64,000 bases of DNA from Gelatoporia subvermispora B (taxonomy: Eukaryota > Basidiomycota > Agaricomycetes > Polyporales > Gelatoporiaceae), in NCBI GenBank assembly GCA_000320605.2, contig KB445794.1, positions 248,001 through 312,000 on the forward strand, read 5' to 3'. Position numbers and translations under genes: made by a program. Below are positions 47,101-59,587 of this stretch, one piece after another; positions within the stretch are counted from its first letter, which is position 1, and every line of letters begins with the position of its first letter. Under the pieces are notes generated by a model. That model saw only the letters and a list, made by a program, of their open reading frames with translations, was not told where the DNA came from and made no database searches.

Positions 47101-48484
47101 ATTCTCGAGAGCAGCGACCCTTGGGATCGTGACATTGGTTACTTTCCTCCCAAGGGCCCATACGACCCGCGCTGGTTCATCGAGGGCAAGACGGATGAGA
47201 CCACTTCGGAGCACCTCTCCGGTTTCTTCGACAAGGGATCGTTCCAGGAGACGCTTAGCGGATGGGCTCAGACCGTGGTGGTCGGACGTGCTCGCCTTGG
47301 TGGCATGCCGATGGGTGTGATCGCTGTTGAGACTCGTACGATCGAGCGTATTGTCCCCGCGGATCCTGCGAACCCTACCTCATTCGAACAGCGAATCATG
47401 GAAGCCGGTCAAGTGTGGTACCCCAACTCGGCGTACAAGACTGCGCAGGCCATCTTCGACTTTAACCGCGAAGGCCTGCCGCTCATCATCTTCGCGAACT
47501 GGCGTGGATTCTCCGGTGGCCAGCAGGATATGTACGACGAGATCTTGAAGCAGGGTTCCAAGATTGTCGATGGTCTCTCCACCTACAAGCAGCCCGTGTT
47601 CGTCTACATTGTTCCCAACGGCGAGTTGCGTGGTGGTGCTTGGGTTGTTCTCGATCCTTCCATCAACTCCGAGCAGATGGAGATGTACGCCGACGTGGAA
47701 GCACGGGCTGGTGTGCTGGAGCCCGAGGGTATTATCGAGATCAAGATGCGCCGCGACAAGGTCATTAAGCTTATGGAGAGGCTCGACTCGACGTACGCAT
47801 CACTCAAGAAGGCGAGCGCCGACCCTTCGAAGAGTACTGAAGAGCGTACCGTTGCAACTGACGCCTTGGAGAAGCGGGAGCAGCTCTTGCAACCCTCATA
47901 CAGACAGATCGCTCTGCTGTATGCGGATCTTCACGAGTGAGTACGCCTTACAACCTGCACAAAAATTTACTGACATCGCACCAGCCGCGTGGGACGCATG
48001 GAGGCCAAGGGTTGCGCGAAACCGATGTCTTGGAAGGATGCGCGTCGTCGGTTCTACTGGGCTGTTCGGGCAAAGGTTGCTCGTTCCGCTGCACTTGCGC
48101 AGCTCGCGCAGGCTAGCCCTGACTCTACGAGCGAGTACCGCACTCGCCTGTTGGACTCGCTGGCGTCCATCGAGCCTTCCACAGACGCCCGGACTGTCGC
48201 CGAGACACTGGAGGCTTTGGACTTGGCGCCTACAGTCGCGCAGCTGAAGGCCGACAATCTCATGCGACGTATGCTGGCGTTAGCGCACGAGGACCGGAAG
48301 GCCACTGTTGACGGCTTAGTTCGATTAGTGGACAACCTCTCGGAGGATGAGAGGGTCTCTTTGCTTAGCGCATTACAAAACGCGACTCGCTCCCCAGGTT
48401 CGATGACTTCCTCCCTTACAACTTCATCAGAGTCAACTCACCCTACATTCTTTAGGTCCGCCGTCGTATTCCAACGCTTCCTAG
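41182..48484 (+). CDS. ACC1: Acetyl-CoA carboxylase, multidomain
   Basis: Eleven exons join in frame (41182-41221, 41275-41357, 41490-41508, 41563-42201, 42251-42496, 42550-44638, 44697-44800, 44854-45022, 45081-47936, 47985-48397, 48456-48484) to give 2228 aa, close to the usual 2230 of fungal Acc1. The order is biotin carboxylase ([45 protein letters not shown]), biotin carrier with EVMKM (biotinyl-Lys712), the ACC central region, then carboxyltransferase ([43 protein letters not shown]). The enzyme makes malonyl-CoA from acetyl-CoA, bicarbonate and ATP for fatty-acid synthesis in the cytosol. Exon 3 is a 19-nt microexon. The last exon codes for only PPSYSNAS. No key residue is missing. Confidence 0.97.
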
Positions 48485-48489
48485 AGCTC

Positions 48490-49580
48490 TTCGTCCCATT
48501 TCTTGCTGGACTACTGTAATTTCATCTCGTTATTTGCTTTCTTCGTATAGATGATGGGCTGCTATCGTTACCATAACACACCTGTATATCCCAATCGCCT
48601 GCAATGCATGTTGTTGTCTATCGTTCCCCCATGACGCTCGACTGCCTGTCCCGCGTGAGTATATGTTTGTGCCGAGTTATTCCTGATCTTGTCCGCTCTT
48701 CCACTGGTCACTCATCGCCCAGAATTTGGGTAGTTTCGCGTCCCAAGCTTGGTTCTCGCCTGCGACTAGCGTCACTCGATCTATACAATTGCTGCACGTA
48801 TTTGCAAGCCGCACATTCTGCCAATAGCTTCTTACAGAATGTGTATGTCCCTTCTGTATCCTGCATATATGGAGCGGCACAGCTGAAGCATGCAGCATCG
48901 GTGACCCAGCGACCAATTCTGCCACTCCTCCTCTGTGCCGTCTAGCTTGCACACTCCTTGTCGGCGGTGAGAACAACTAATAATGCAATCTACAAGCGCT
49001 TTCTAGTTGGCGCATTCTCGTCCGCAACGACATGATCAGATGCGAATTCCGCCGGAGTAGTAGCTGGAGTCGTTGGATGAGTCGTTCAAGGCGACCCAGA
49101 GCTCGGACACATCGCTGTCAGGCGAGTGATCATGTGGTCATCTAGATTCTGCCCGCAGCGCTATCAGTATCAGTTTGCACTCATACCTCCAGGGTGAGCA
49201 GCCTCACTTTTACTATCTTTATGTCAATGTGTTCTACTGTTCTGCGGGTAAGGTGAGCTGATGGATTTGCCTTGTCGACCCCGTGATTGCGGCTTGTCTT
49301 TCAATTCGAAATTCTCGCCCGATGGCTTTGTGCCACGGGGAACCTACAGTAATCACGTCATCGACCAACATAGTTATGGCGATGGATTACTCCGTATGGG
49401 GGATATTGGACTTAGAACGTGCTCATATCCTCGGCGGTCGTACTACGATTATTGTTTGGGGAAGCAATGCGAAGGTAGGAAGAATTCTAGCCTGATTCCT
49501 GCTCTTGCTGCATCTAGTCATCAAGGCTATGAAGGCTCCTACTTGTTGCGTTGATATAGGCGTACACTGTGGGAGAGCAC
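48490..49580. other. Intergenic stretch after ACC1, no recognised gene
   Basis: Holds the ACC1 3' UTR at its left and the 3' region of the convergent membrane-protein gene at its right. Frames of 90-110 codons have no recognisable content. Confidence 0.4.
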
Positions 49581-49585
49581 AGTAG

Positions 49586-50807
49586 TTATGCGATGCTTTT
49601 CGAGTCATCACTGCCCGAAAACCAGGGCGAGGTCTCCGGATCCGTGCCTGCCTTGGGGTGATGAGCCGTAATCTGGACCTGAGTTGAGAACTGCATGGCC
49701 TCCGCATTACCCGGTGCAGCCCTAGACTGAAATGCTATCTCGCTAGTAGTATCATTGCTCCATGCTCGGCGTGTCACAACGCGGTACACAATGAGCTGGG
49801 GCGCAAGGCACTGACCAGACGAAATCAGCAATGTTGGGTAATCGTACATGCGTTATGAATTGATGACGTACCGTCAGCTTGCCCCAGATTTGCGCAAATG
49901 CAATTGATGTTTGACTCCCGCGCACATATGGAATAAGGAAAATTATACCGCAGACGCTATATGGCACTGCGGACTCGATGAGGATGGCGACGATACCGGT
50001 GTACAGTTCTGCCGCATCAGCACCCATCGTTTGTCGGACCCTCCTCGAGATATAAAGTAGTCGTCCGCAGATCAGTGCAGTCAGGATAATATTCAGGCTG
50101 ATTGACATCGAATATAGTGGAGTACCAAAATCGAGTGTTCTGCCGGAGAAAGTTTGACCGCCAGGGGTGCCGGCTGTGATGAGGACTAGTATACCCAGAG
50201 CTGAAATGCAATCATTATGAGAATGGAAGGCTCGAACTGAAACATATTTCTCTCACCAAGGTTGGCCAAGTAGATCAATATTGGTAGGACAATCACGAGC
50301 CAATTCGAGCCCCAGATTATGAAGCATCTGTATATCTAGGTTATGTGGGCCGCACTCAGTATTCTGGCATGTATATTGCATGATCTAATTAACACACCAA
50401 GAGAGCGTCGCCCATCAGGATCAATACAATTGATGACGTCGTCCCGAACGTCTGGTACCATATCGAAGACTCGTCCGCAATGAAAGCGGGCACACCACCC
50501 GGCCTACCACGGTCAAGGATCCACATTTGCTGACCCCAAAATGCGTTCGTGGAGATATCAATGGTGAGCATAATGAGGAGTGCAGTGCTGTACAGCGTGA
50601 AGAATTTGTCGCTTCTTGGACGACGAGTCTTCGGTGTTTTCGATACCGCGTATATCGTCATTGAGTACAGAATCAATTCGACACCTTGAAGACATGCACT
50701 GTCAGAAGAGTGACGCGTCCTTGTTACGTTTAAAGCTCACCATACAGGATACCACTCATATAGCTGCCAACATAAAAGGCGTTCTCGAGAACCCGAGTCG
50801 ATGCCAT
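49586..50807 (-). CDS. Multipass membrane protein, agaricomycete family of unknown function
   Basis: At least five exons on the minus strand: 50807-50741, 50684-50398, then exons that read IYRCFIIWGSNWLVIVLP, ALGILVLITAGTP, the segment LNIILTALICGRLLYISRR through QIWGKL, and a final exon beginning CLAPQLIVYRVVTRRAW and ending at 49586. About seven hydrophobic segments are seen. The order of short loops and the RCFIIW and PQLIVYRV motifs match a large, uncharacterised seven-helix family that is common in agaricomycetes. It does not match the STE3 pheromone receptor motifs. The frame is open upstream of the chosen ATG, so a longer N-terminus is possible. The C-terminal tail of about 45 residues is polar and cytosolic by prediction. 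Confidence 0.72.
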
Positions 50808-50959
50808 GTTAGTTGGAGCAAAGGGAGCAACAGAACACGATATCGCAAAGGTACCGCTCGACCGGTAGGGGTGAGAGCAATTACTGCTCGTCCCTTTTGA
50901 TAGAGATGCAGCGCTTGAAGACGACGATACGGTGTATTGTCCCACATGCCCCATCATCC

Positions 50960-53900
50960 CATGTCTGAGCTGTCATAACAGAATTGGGGAAGTTCGCTTG
51001 GGACAAATCCCACGCCCAATCACCTCGTCTCTGCAACTCGAGCTCCCGAGAGTCAGCCCGAAAAGCAGGTCAGAGAAGACAGTGTCTGAAAAAGGCTGGG
51101 AGAAGTATACTTGTAGTCGCTGGTCATATGTGTAGACGGAAGACCTGATACCAACAAACGAACAGACTCGAGTCCTATCTACGTCACGATTGGCTTGAGT
51201 ACGCCGCGAACTATCTGCCCGAGGGGACCCGTTCAGACATGCGACAATCAGCAAGAGCAAGAAAAAAACGCGGGCGCAACGGATTATTTACGGAGAACAA
51301 GGTTCCGGCAAAGGCAACAATCTCCACCGGTGTTCTCATATCAGAACTCGAGGGCGTCAGATGATGTGCACCGCAGTCTTAGCCCTGAGAGTTGACGTCT
51401 GAGTGCCAAATACCATCTGGACATTAGCAGCGTTGTCAGCAGTGATCCTCCAGCGATCCAATGGTGATGTTAAGCTTGCATATGAACGGTCATCAGGTAC
51501 TGATGGCCAGTGAGATCGCAAAGATTATGGCTCAGGACGGAGTAGTCGATGTCAAATCTGACTGTTGACATTGACATGCAAGGTAAAGTTCCGTCTCGTG
51601 CCGAGTTCTGTGATCGCACATAGCCGCATTTTGGTTGACCAGGAGTAAGGTTTAGAGCTAACTTGCTGACCACTGCAGTATCAGGCGTGCAAGGGTCGTG
51701 TTGGACGAGGGAAGATTGAGGTCGGACCAAGATCGCCCACTGGCCATCAGGAAGATCTCACTTGCGCTCTTATAGCTTTGACATCTTTTTCAGTCGAACA
51801 GGAGGAAAGTAGGGAAGTCCCAGTCCCAACAGATTGTGTTTCCCCCGCTTTCTCTGTTTTCATGTCCCAAGGCAGAAATAACTACAAAAGCAGATCGAAG
51901 ATCTTCCTGATGGGGCTGCCTGAAATATCCTATATATCTCACGTTCGGATCACGCTGTTTCTACACTGTGATTTCTCCGGATACTGCTTTACTACTGATT
52001 GAAAAACTCTAGACGCTTTCACCTCCGCTGCCTGATATTTTCATAAGTGGTTCCAGGGAAATTTCCCTCGCAAACATCGTCGAGGCCTGCAGCATCAACT
52101 GGGTACATTCATCCTGCTCAGCCAGCGTGCTCTTATTAAAGGAAGTGATCGCGGTCATATTCTTGCATCCCTCGGCCTCAAACAAACGGCGACCACACAG
52201 AGACCTATCACATCGGATTGCGTTGTCGCGGGATTGAATGAGAATGCACAGAACCGCAGAAAGTGAAGGAGCGGTGTACCGGGAGACAAATACGATTCGA
52301 GATAATTATGCTCTCTTGAATGGCACGTGTCGTCTCCGAGCTTTACTGCTGACCTGAGTGACAGTCCTGAATGAAGGAGCGCCTCTTTCGTTGACATTCC
52401 TCCATTCACTGGATTCCCAGACCGTTGGACTCATCGATGCAGGACGTAGATATACAAAACTATCTTGATCGCCAGTGCACCCAAATTTGCGATGGCCAAT
52501 GTGTCCTACAACGTCTAAAACCTTAGGCGTGGTCAAATATCGGAAATTTTGGATTCACTTGAAGGGGCTAATCTGGCGAACTTCCTGTCTCGACGATGCC
52601 GTCGGATTGCGTCCTCGCAACACAAAACCTACCATGGCATTCTCATCATGAGGAGATTATGCACAGACCGTTTACACTAGCTGATTTTATGCCTTTGAGC
52701 GTGAATACCGGTACACATGCTTCCGCACGATCATGACGTCGCCATGCGGACGATATGACATTGCCAACAACTCTGGCGCTAAAGTGTCTCCTTCTATTCT
52801 TGATGCTGCGAGCGATCAGTCATTTTGGACAAGTGGCGCAAAGGGTGCTTACTCCGACTACTGAGGAGTACGTTGTCATCAAACCCTGCTGTGAGATTCA
52901 CCGGTATGTGTCACCGGATAGCCGAATCATTCTGTTCTATCACAGGACTTCGTTCTGGGAAGCCCGGATACGAGGCCTATGAGTGACTGAAGAGTCGGCG
53001 CAGCTTTTGGGCTCACTCAATTTCTGTATGAAAGGGCGGGTGTGAGACCCGAAGTAGTTGGGAGCCTGCGAATATCATCTTGTGGTTGTGATTGGAGAAG
53101 ATATGCGAACCTACATGTAGCTCAGGGATATCACAGCAGCTATAAATACACACCTAAATAGGTCGTATAAGAGCTCGGACTGACGGGATATCGGCATTTA
53201 AGTCGACCTCTCAATGATCTCCTACAGCGGACCTTGCGTTCAGTGAAAATCACACTGAAGCCAGGGGAAATGACATTGATCGTAACATTAAGCGTACACG
53301 CCTGCCAGAACCCCATGTCTGAGTTCGCCTAAATGTATATCTAATTCGCATAACGATGCAATTCCACTCCCCGAGAGCTCTAAAGATCGAGCTCATATGA
53401 CCAGGTCAAAGTTATCTTACCTCACCATATCAACATTGACCCAACTTCTTGTAAGGAACTTACATAAGTATCACGGTCCACGGGATTCACCTAGATATGT
53501 AGATGCGTTATATGCCAAAGTTCCGGTCATACAGAAGGCAGCCCTCAGTGCATATTAGACCTGCATAATGTCCGTGAAGCGAGATCCTTCATAGCCGTTG
53601 GTCGAGGAAACGTGAATCGCACGCCGTTTCGCGCCTCCATTTTCATACTGCTCAAAGGAGCAACAACGTTACTCGTTCTAAGGAACTGAGCCAAACCCGA
53701 TGTTTGTCAAACAATACAAGACGTACGGTGCTGGCTGTAGTAGCACGCCAACACATGAACACTGTCCAGATTCTGGACTTATCTGACACGGAGTTGAGTG
53801 TTCTCGAAATACTCATGGACAGAGCTGAGGGGCAATATAAAAGAGCTCTGACACACCACCACGTTACATTGCCTGAAACAAAGATCACAGCTACTCGCAC

Positions 53901-54870
53901 CTCGCATGACAGACATCCAGTTCGAGCATGCAAGCGATATAAATTCGATGGCTTCGCGATGCACCAGTCGAAACAGCCGCGCATCCCGCCACCGCACTGA
54001 TTTGGACCTATATGGATTCTAGAAGAGCGAGTGCAATTGAAAAACGTACGAACGCCACCTCTCTTGTGTAGCAAGACACTCAGCGCGAAGCATATCAAAT
54101 CACTCACTATATAGAGTTCATGAACCGACGGAGGCGCAGTAAGTCGACTGTTCATAACAATCCGATTACGCGCACACTGCGTGACATTACAGATGGATTG
54201 TAATGGAAGTATGTCTGGTTCGATTTGTTCCTTCGGTGCGGGGGTGTGAACTTGACATGTGTGTGTGGGACGGAGACTACCATCGTGACGTACAAACAGG
54301 ATTGGACCAATCTACATACTATCAGAGTCTGCGCAAGGGGTGCCTCTGCGCATCTGATGGTCGCTGAGACGAGAACGGAACAACTGCTGTGAAGAGCAGC
54401 GTTGACAGAACTGAAGGAAAGCCGGCCTCGTGCATCGGGTATATCTATCGTACAGCGCTGAGACAATGGAATTCACTGTCCCGCCGGGACGGGAGAGGAG
54501 TGTGGCTCTTGCGCAGCATTCAACTCACAGACTATCCTTGTGACATGTTTCGTAGTCCCCCACACCGCGGGGGAGGTCCGCAACCGTGTGCCATAAATAT
54601 TAAGGCGTCCTTATCCGCCGGGCCTTGGCGCCGAAGAGACCCTAGCGCTCGGTGTCGCGTAGATGTCGAAAATGTCAATCCTGCGAAGATGTGTTCAATC
54701 AGGAGACTGGGAACTGTCATCAGTGGTGTAGTCTGTATCAGAGAGTCCCCAAGAAGTCCTCGTGCGCGGTGGGGTGGCCGAGAATTAGAACAACATAGAA
54801 GTTCCTTGTTCAGCTGCGGGAAGGAGACATCCGCAGATGCAGAACTCGAGCCGTGAGATGGTTGTATGCC
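50960..54870. other. Gene-poor stretch of about 3.9 kb
   Basis: No multi-exon gene or domain is recognised. A 75-codon frame at 52755-52982 begins with a signal-peptide-like hydrophobic stretch (ALKCLLLFLMLRA) and could be a small secreted protein, but nothing else supports it. TATA-like elements occur near 53145 and 53839 without a convincing downstream frame. No retroelement domain was seen. Confidence 0.35.
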
Positions 54871-54877
54871 TGTGCAG

Positions 54878-54888
54878 AATATATATGA
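54878..54888 (+). promoter_or_regulatory. TATA box of secreted-peptide gene 1
   Basis: AATATATATGAA lies about 60 bp before the ATG at 54945. Spacing and sequence suit a TATA promoter with a short leader. Confidence 0.5.
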
Positions 54889-54944
54889 ACGCGCGAGGGG
54901 CAGACTCGCAATCATTATTAACCCATCTTCGCACCGCACCCAAG

Positions 54945-55342
54945 ATGAGAGTCACGATCTTGTTCCTACTTTGCGTTGTTTCAACCGTCCTCGCTTCAAC
55001 ATGGTGGCCAGTTTCCGAAGAAGGTTGGTTCATATTATGAGCTTTCTTGATATTCGCAGTGACTAATGATTACTAGATGCGCGTGTAGATTCTCGTTTCT
55101 TCCTCGTAGATCCCGAGAAAGATGAATGTGAGTACTGTCCCATAGTGGGGGTAGCAGCTCGTCCTGAATTTTTGAGTAGCCGTCGAGGCGTAACTGCTGG
55201 GTTCGATTTTCGGCCCGGAGGACTGCGGTATAGATGGAATGCAAATTTAGGACCTCCTAGTGATCAGTGGCAGCTGCTAGTGCGAACTGCTGTGATAGGA
55301 ACATGCAGCCTGCGATCAACCGAAAACAATACAGTGAAATAG
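54945..55342 (+). CDS. Small secreted peptide precursor 1 (DSRFF family)
   Basis: Exon 1 (54945-55023, 79 nt) encodes a clear signal peptide, MRVTILFLLCVVSTVLA, with predicted cleavage after Ala17, then STWWPVSEE. A 53-bp intron (GTTGGT...ACTAG) follows in phase 1. Exon 2 begins at 55077 with DARVDSRFFLVDPEKDE. If exon 2 runs to its TAG at 55340-55342 the protein is 114 aa, with several Cys and Arg in the tail. A GTGAGT right after PEKDE could instead be a second donor and give a much shorter product, as in the sister gene at 56.07 kb. The mature N-terminal part is acidic. No known family is recognised. Secretion is inferred from the signal peptide, and function is unknown. Confidence 0.55.
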
Positions 55343-55349
55343 GTCTAGA

Positions 55350-56060
55350 ATCTGTGATTTGCACTCACAGTACGGCCGCACATGAGGCATCCGGGCACTG
55401 ATCATGCCCGGAGAAGGACTGGGACAGGTGATCGTTGGCAACAATCACAGAGGATGTCACCCGACATTGGCTGAAGACTGAGCCTATTCTGATAAGCAGC
55501 ATTCGCCAGGAGACCTCGGAGCCGACATCGAGACTTACAAAGAAGCTTATCTTGGACGTGCTCATAGAGCAAAAAGCTGACGATCACCGTCGAATCGGCA
55601 CGGTAATTTGACTTCGGTCCCTGCAAATATAGTGAGAATTAGAACCAGCCTCACGATCAGCCATGTCACTCGGGAGCTATTAGTGACCCGCCTCACCACC
55701 CGCTCACTGCTAAATGACTGTTTGCATCAGTAGAGCGGGGATAAGGAGTGATAGATTCAGGGTTTGAGCGACGGACCACAGGACATGACATGAACGAGCA
55801 GCCATGGAGATAAAGCAAAGTGTGATGAGAATCGGAGACGGCTCGGGGCGTTGACACTGTCGAGACATGTTAGAAAGAATGCTCAGATCGTGTAACACCC
55901 TAATATGTAGCAGATGTTCAACGTTGGGGGTAATATTATTATAAGGCAGTACGGGATGATGATTCAAAAAAGATCGGGTACTTCGAAACGAATGAATGAC
56001 TGGCAATCTAGCACTGGACAACACAGCCAACAACCCGGCCTGCCAGCCGCCATCGAGAGA
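55350..56060. other. Spacer between the two secreted-peptide genes
   Basis: No gene is supported. ATTATTATAAGG at about 55935-55946 is a likely TATA box for the second peptide gene, 120 bp before its ATG. Confidence 0.35.
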
Positions 56061-56066
56061 TTCAAC

Positions 56067-56256
56067 ATGAAATTGACTCTCATTTTCATGCTTTTCGCGC
56101 TTGCTATTGTGTATGCAGGACCGATAAACGAAGACCTTGACGCAGGCATGTGGTCGAGCCAGAGACTGCGAGCCACGTCGCTAATCACGCTGTACTGTAA
56201 CAGACGAAAAGCTCGATTCACGGTTCTTCCGGACTGAGCTTGATCAATCTCCGTGA
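56067..56256 (+). CDS. Small secreted peptide precursor 2 (DSRFF family)
   Basis: Exon 1 (56067-56145, 79 nt) encodes the signal peptide MKLTLIFMLFALAIVYA with predicted cleavage after Ala17, then GPINEDLDA. Exon 2 (56204-56256) encodes DEKLDSRFFRTELDQSP and a TGA, giving 43 aa. The mature peptide of about 26 aa is acidic. The intron must use a GC donor (GCATGT) with a CAG acceptor to give this reading. With a GT donor four bases later, the product would end RKARFTVLPD. The GC choice is supported because it keeps exon length, phase and the DSRFF motif identical to the gene at 54.9 kb. The family is unknown, with no Cys and no Kex2 site. Confidence 0.55.
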
Positions 56257-56259
56257 GGT

Positions 56260-57040
56260 GGGTTCCTCACCAGGTTTACACTTCACCGTCGTAATCGGGG
56301 ACACCCAGGAAAGCGAGTAGTTCTCGGCTGAGAAACGTCGTGAAGGCCTTCTGTGACAATGCACAACATACCCTGTACTCGTATATCCTGACATGTCAGT
56401 GACCTAGGAGGTAGAGCTAGAATCGAATGGCACCTTGCACTTACTATGCAGTGTGCACTGTGTATGAACATTGGATCTCACCTGCGAGAAGATCTAGCTG
56501 ATCAACTCACTTTTGTATCCGGATTGTATCCCCCAAGGCATTATAGACTCTACAGACTCAAGTCAGATTCAGTCATAGTGCAGATTTTAAAGCATGTTCA
56601 GTTCATTCAAAGGAGGTCGTCGACTGCATGTATCAAGAGAACCCAGGGTATCCTGGATGATGTCAGGTTGTTCATGCGTCGCAAGTGCTGGCGACATAGA
56701 TATGGGTAAATCTTGGGCACATCAATGACGACCAGTCCATGTGCCTTAGGCAATAAACAACGATAGTGAGGGCTCCAGTGCTTCAATCATGATGGTCAAT
56801 AACAGGTCAATGACGCCAATTAGCCGCTGGCCGCACTGTACAGCCACCTCACCTCTTTCCTTGTCCGACGACAAGCGCAGCGTCAACGCCCTCTGTCAGA
56901 ATACAAAAGCCATTCCTATTGTATTTTGCAATATCACAGCTCGCTTATGAGACGGATCTTGCGACCGATGCTGTCATAGTCGCCCAGACCAGGATAGCAT
57001 TGCTGCGGAATTAGTGCGGCCTACGATTTATACTATTCAT
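56260..57040. other. Intergenic stretch upstream of SEC6
   Basis: No gene is supported on either strand. Frames are short and lack domains. Confidence 0.4.
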
Positions 57041-57044
57041 CCCG

Positions 57045-59466
57045 ATGGCGGCACCCACGATCTCTGCAGCGCAGGCTGTGGGCGAGTACTTGCAATCTCC
57101 AGACGACCTGGCGAAGATCGCAGCATTCCGCAAGAAGTTGGAGAAGGAGAAGGCGTCCATCGATGCCAGGTTGAAGAGCGGGGTGAAGGAGCAACTGGAT
57201 GCGACCAGGGATGGCCTGCGGAAGTTGTTCAGTACGCGGAATAATGTCCAGGTCGTCAAAGATGAGATGCAGACGGTGGAGAGGCTCTGTAGTGACCCAG
57301 TGAATGTCGTCCCTACGTTTGACCAGATCAGTCGGGTGAGTATCACAGTTCTAAGGGTCGTACGTTCACGATGCGACGTGTGTGCAGGTATCCATGGTGC
57401 ACCGGAACTTCGAGCAGACGGAGGAGATGGTCAACAACCTGCTGGATATGAATTCAAAGCTCGACATGTTGGAGGAGATGCTAGTCGCGGACAGTGAAGA
57501 TATTCTGGGCCCTGCGCCGAATCTCCTACGAATACACTTCCAGATAAACAAACTGGAGGGATTTCGTAACCAAACCATGCATCAGGCCAAGAAATCCTCA
57601 TCTGATACCCGAAATACCCTCACGCGGTGGTTTGAAAGACTTAATCGACTCATTGAAGGCTTTGACGAGTACATCATCGCGCTTGCCCGCAATATTCTTC
57701 TCATTGCAAGGGCAGGTAATACGGAGGTGATCGTGAAGCTCATCAAGATTGCTGAGGTTGAGGGGCGAGAAGATGAGAAGGTACGTGCAAAGCTGCATGA
57801 TTTGTGGACCGCTTCTTGACCACCGACCATTCTTAGGCAATTGCCATCAAGCTTGTCAAGAAAGCTGCCAAGATGGATGCTGCGTCGAAGTTCAGGTCCA
57901 TGCAGGCGAACGCTCGTGTCATCAAACACTACCGTTCAAAGATTATGAAAGCCATCACAGACTCCATCAAAGCCAAGTTTGAGGAGGCTTACGCGGAGGA
58001 CGAGAACAACCCCATCGGGTTTCTCGAGAGCCTCGGCTGGATCTACCAAGATCTGATCCGCATCGAGAGCGACATCGTCCCCTGCTTCCCGCCTTCCTAC
58101 GACGTTTGGTCCACGTTCGTCCGCGAGTACCACAAGGCGTTGAACGCAACCATCAACAAGCTCGTGAAGTCCGAGCCGGAAGCGAGCGTCCTCCTTGCTC
58201 TTCACGACTGGATCAAGGAATATAAGAAGAGCATGAAGGAGCTGGAGATTGCGCCTGAACTTCTTGTGCCACCATTGCTCGAGGGTAAGGAGCAGGACCT
58301 CATCGAGGATTACCTGAACCTCATCATCAAGAAGCTCGATGAGTGGACCGCAAACCTCATGACCACAGAGGTCGAAACATTCACGGCGCGCGCCGAGCCG
58401 CCCGAGCTGGATAGCGACGGGATGTATGGAATGCAGGGCGCCGTCATCCTGTTCCAGATGGTCAACCAGCAGATTGACCTTGCCCTGGACAGCAACCAAG
58501 GCCTGATTCTCGCGCGCGTAATCGAAGAAGTGAATCGCGTCATGCGTGGTGTGCAGGACCGGTGGGCGAAGCTCGTGGACGCCGAGTACAAGAAGTTCGT
58601 CGAGAAGCCGGAGGAGGCCATCGGCGGCCTCGAGGACTACTGCATCGCGCTAGCGAACGACCAGCTCAAGTCCGCAGATTTCGCTGAGAACCTTTCCGGG
58701 CGTATCGAGCCGCTTGTTTCCGGCAAGTACCGGGCGACTATTCACGAACGACTGAACGACGCAATCGATGGGTGCTTGGACGTCGCGAAGAAGTGCATTC
58801 AGACGCTCATCGACATCATGTTCAGCACCTTGAAGTCCGCCACCAAGCTGCTGTTCCAGCCCGCCTGGTACGACGGTATCATGGCCCAGATCATAGAGAC
58901 CATGCGCGACTTCATGGGCGACTTCCAGACATACCTCAACCAGTCGCTGCTGGAGCTATTGGTAGAAGACCTCCTGGACACATTCCTTGTCACCTACCTC
59001 ACCGCCCTGGCTAACGCGCCAAAGCTCAAGATGCCAGCAGCCACAGACCGTATCAAGCAGGACATTTCCGAGGTGTACAAGTTCTTTGGCACATTCAAGA
59101 AACACAGTGAGCTCGAACCACAGATGGAAGTCCTAGAGCAGGTCTTGTCCCTCCTCGAGGCGTCGAAGAGCCTGGTGTTCCTCTCGTATTGGTCGTTCGC
59201 CAAAGTGCATGGCCCAAATATCGCATTCGTAGAGTCCCTCATGAAAGCCCGAGGAGATCTGGATCGATCCAGTGTGAGCGACGTGATGGACAGCGTCAAG
59301 CGCAAAGTGAAAGAGGAGGGTCTTGCTGATCGTAAGTACATCCTAGTTGCATTCTGTTAACGCGCACACACGGCTGAACTTCGTGCCAGCCGACGAACCC
59401 ACTATCATGAAGAGGGTGACCGTCCAAGGCACATTCTCGCGCTTCCTTGCCAGTGCACGGACCTGA
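57045..59466 (+). CDS. SEC6: Exocyst complex component Sec6
   Basis: Four exons join in frame (57045-57335, 57388-57780, 57837-59331, 59390-59466) to give 751 aa, the usual length of Sec6. The N-terminal part is a coiled-coil (KIAAFRKKLEKEKASIDARL) that pairs with other exocyst subunits. The rest is the helical-rod Sec6 domain with WFERLNRLIEGFDEYI, SLGWIYQDLIRIE, LEIAPELLVPPLLEGKE, and the C-terminal LLFQPAWYDG and IETMRDFMGD segments. Exocyst is the octameric tether that docks secretory vesicles at the plasma membrane before SNARE fusion, and in hyphae it acts at the tip. The last exon is short and ends GTFSRFLASART. The gene converges on QNS1, with 121 bp between the stops. No sign of damage. 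Confidence 0.93.
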
Positions 59467-59587
59467 TCGGACGAGTAGTATCACATACCCATCACATCGT
59501 CGCTCTGTTATTTCAAGCATGCTCTACGTCACCTGTAGTATACATGGATGCTGTATTCGTAAATTCTGCAGTTCACTTCGTCCTATC

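Noticed and set aside
46261..47214. 317-codon minus-strand frame inside ACC1
   Set aside because: It is the antisense shadow of the carboxyltransferase domain, caused by codon bias.
49586..50807. Seven-helix protein as a STE3-type pheromone receptor, with the small peptides as pheromones
   Set aside because: The motifs are not those of STE3, the peptides lack a CaaX end, and no homeodomain genes are present. A mating-type locus is not supported.
55195..55215. GGTTCGA-like element as a tRNA B box
   Set aside because: There is no matching A box or cloverleaf around it.
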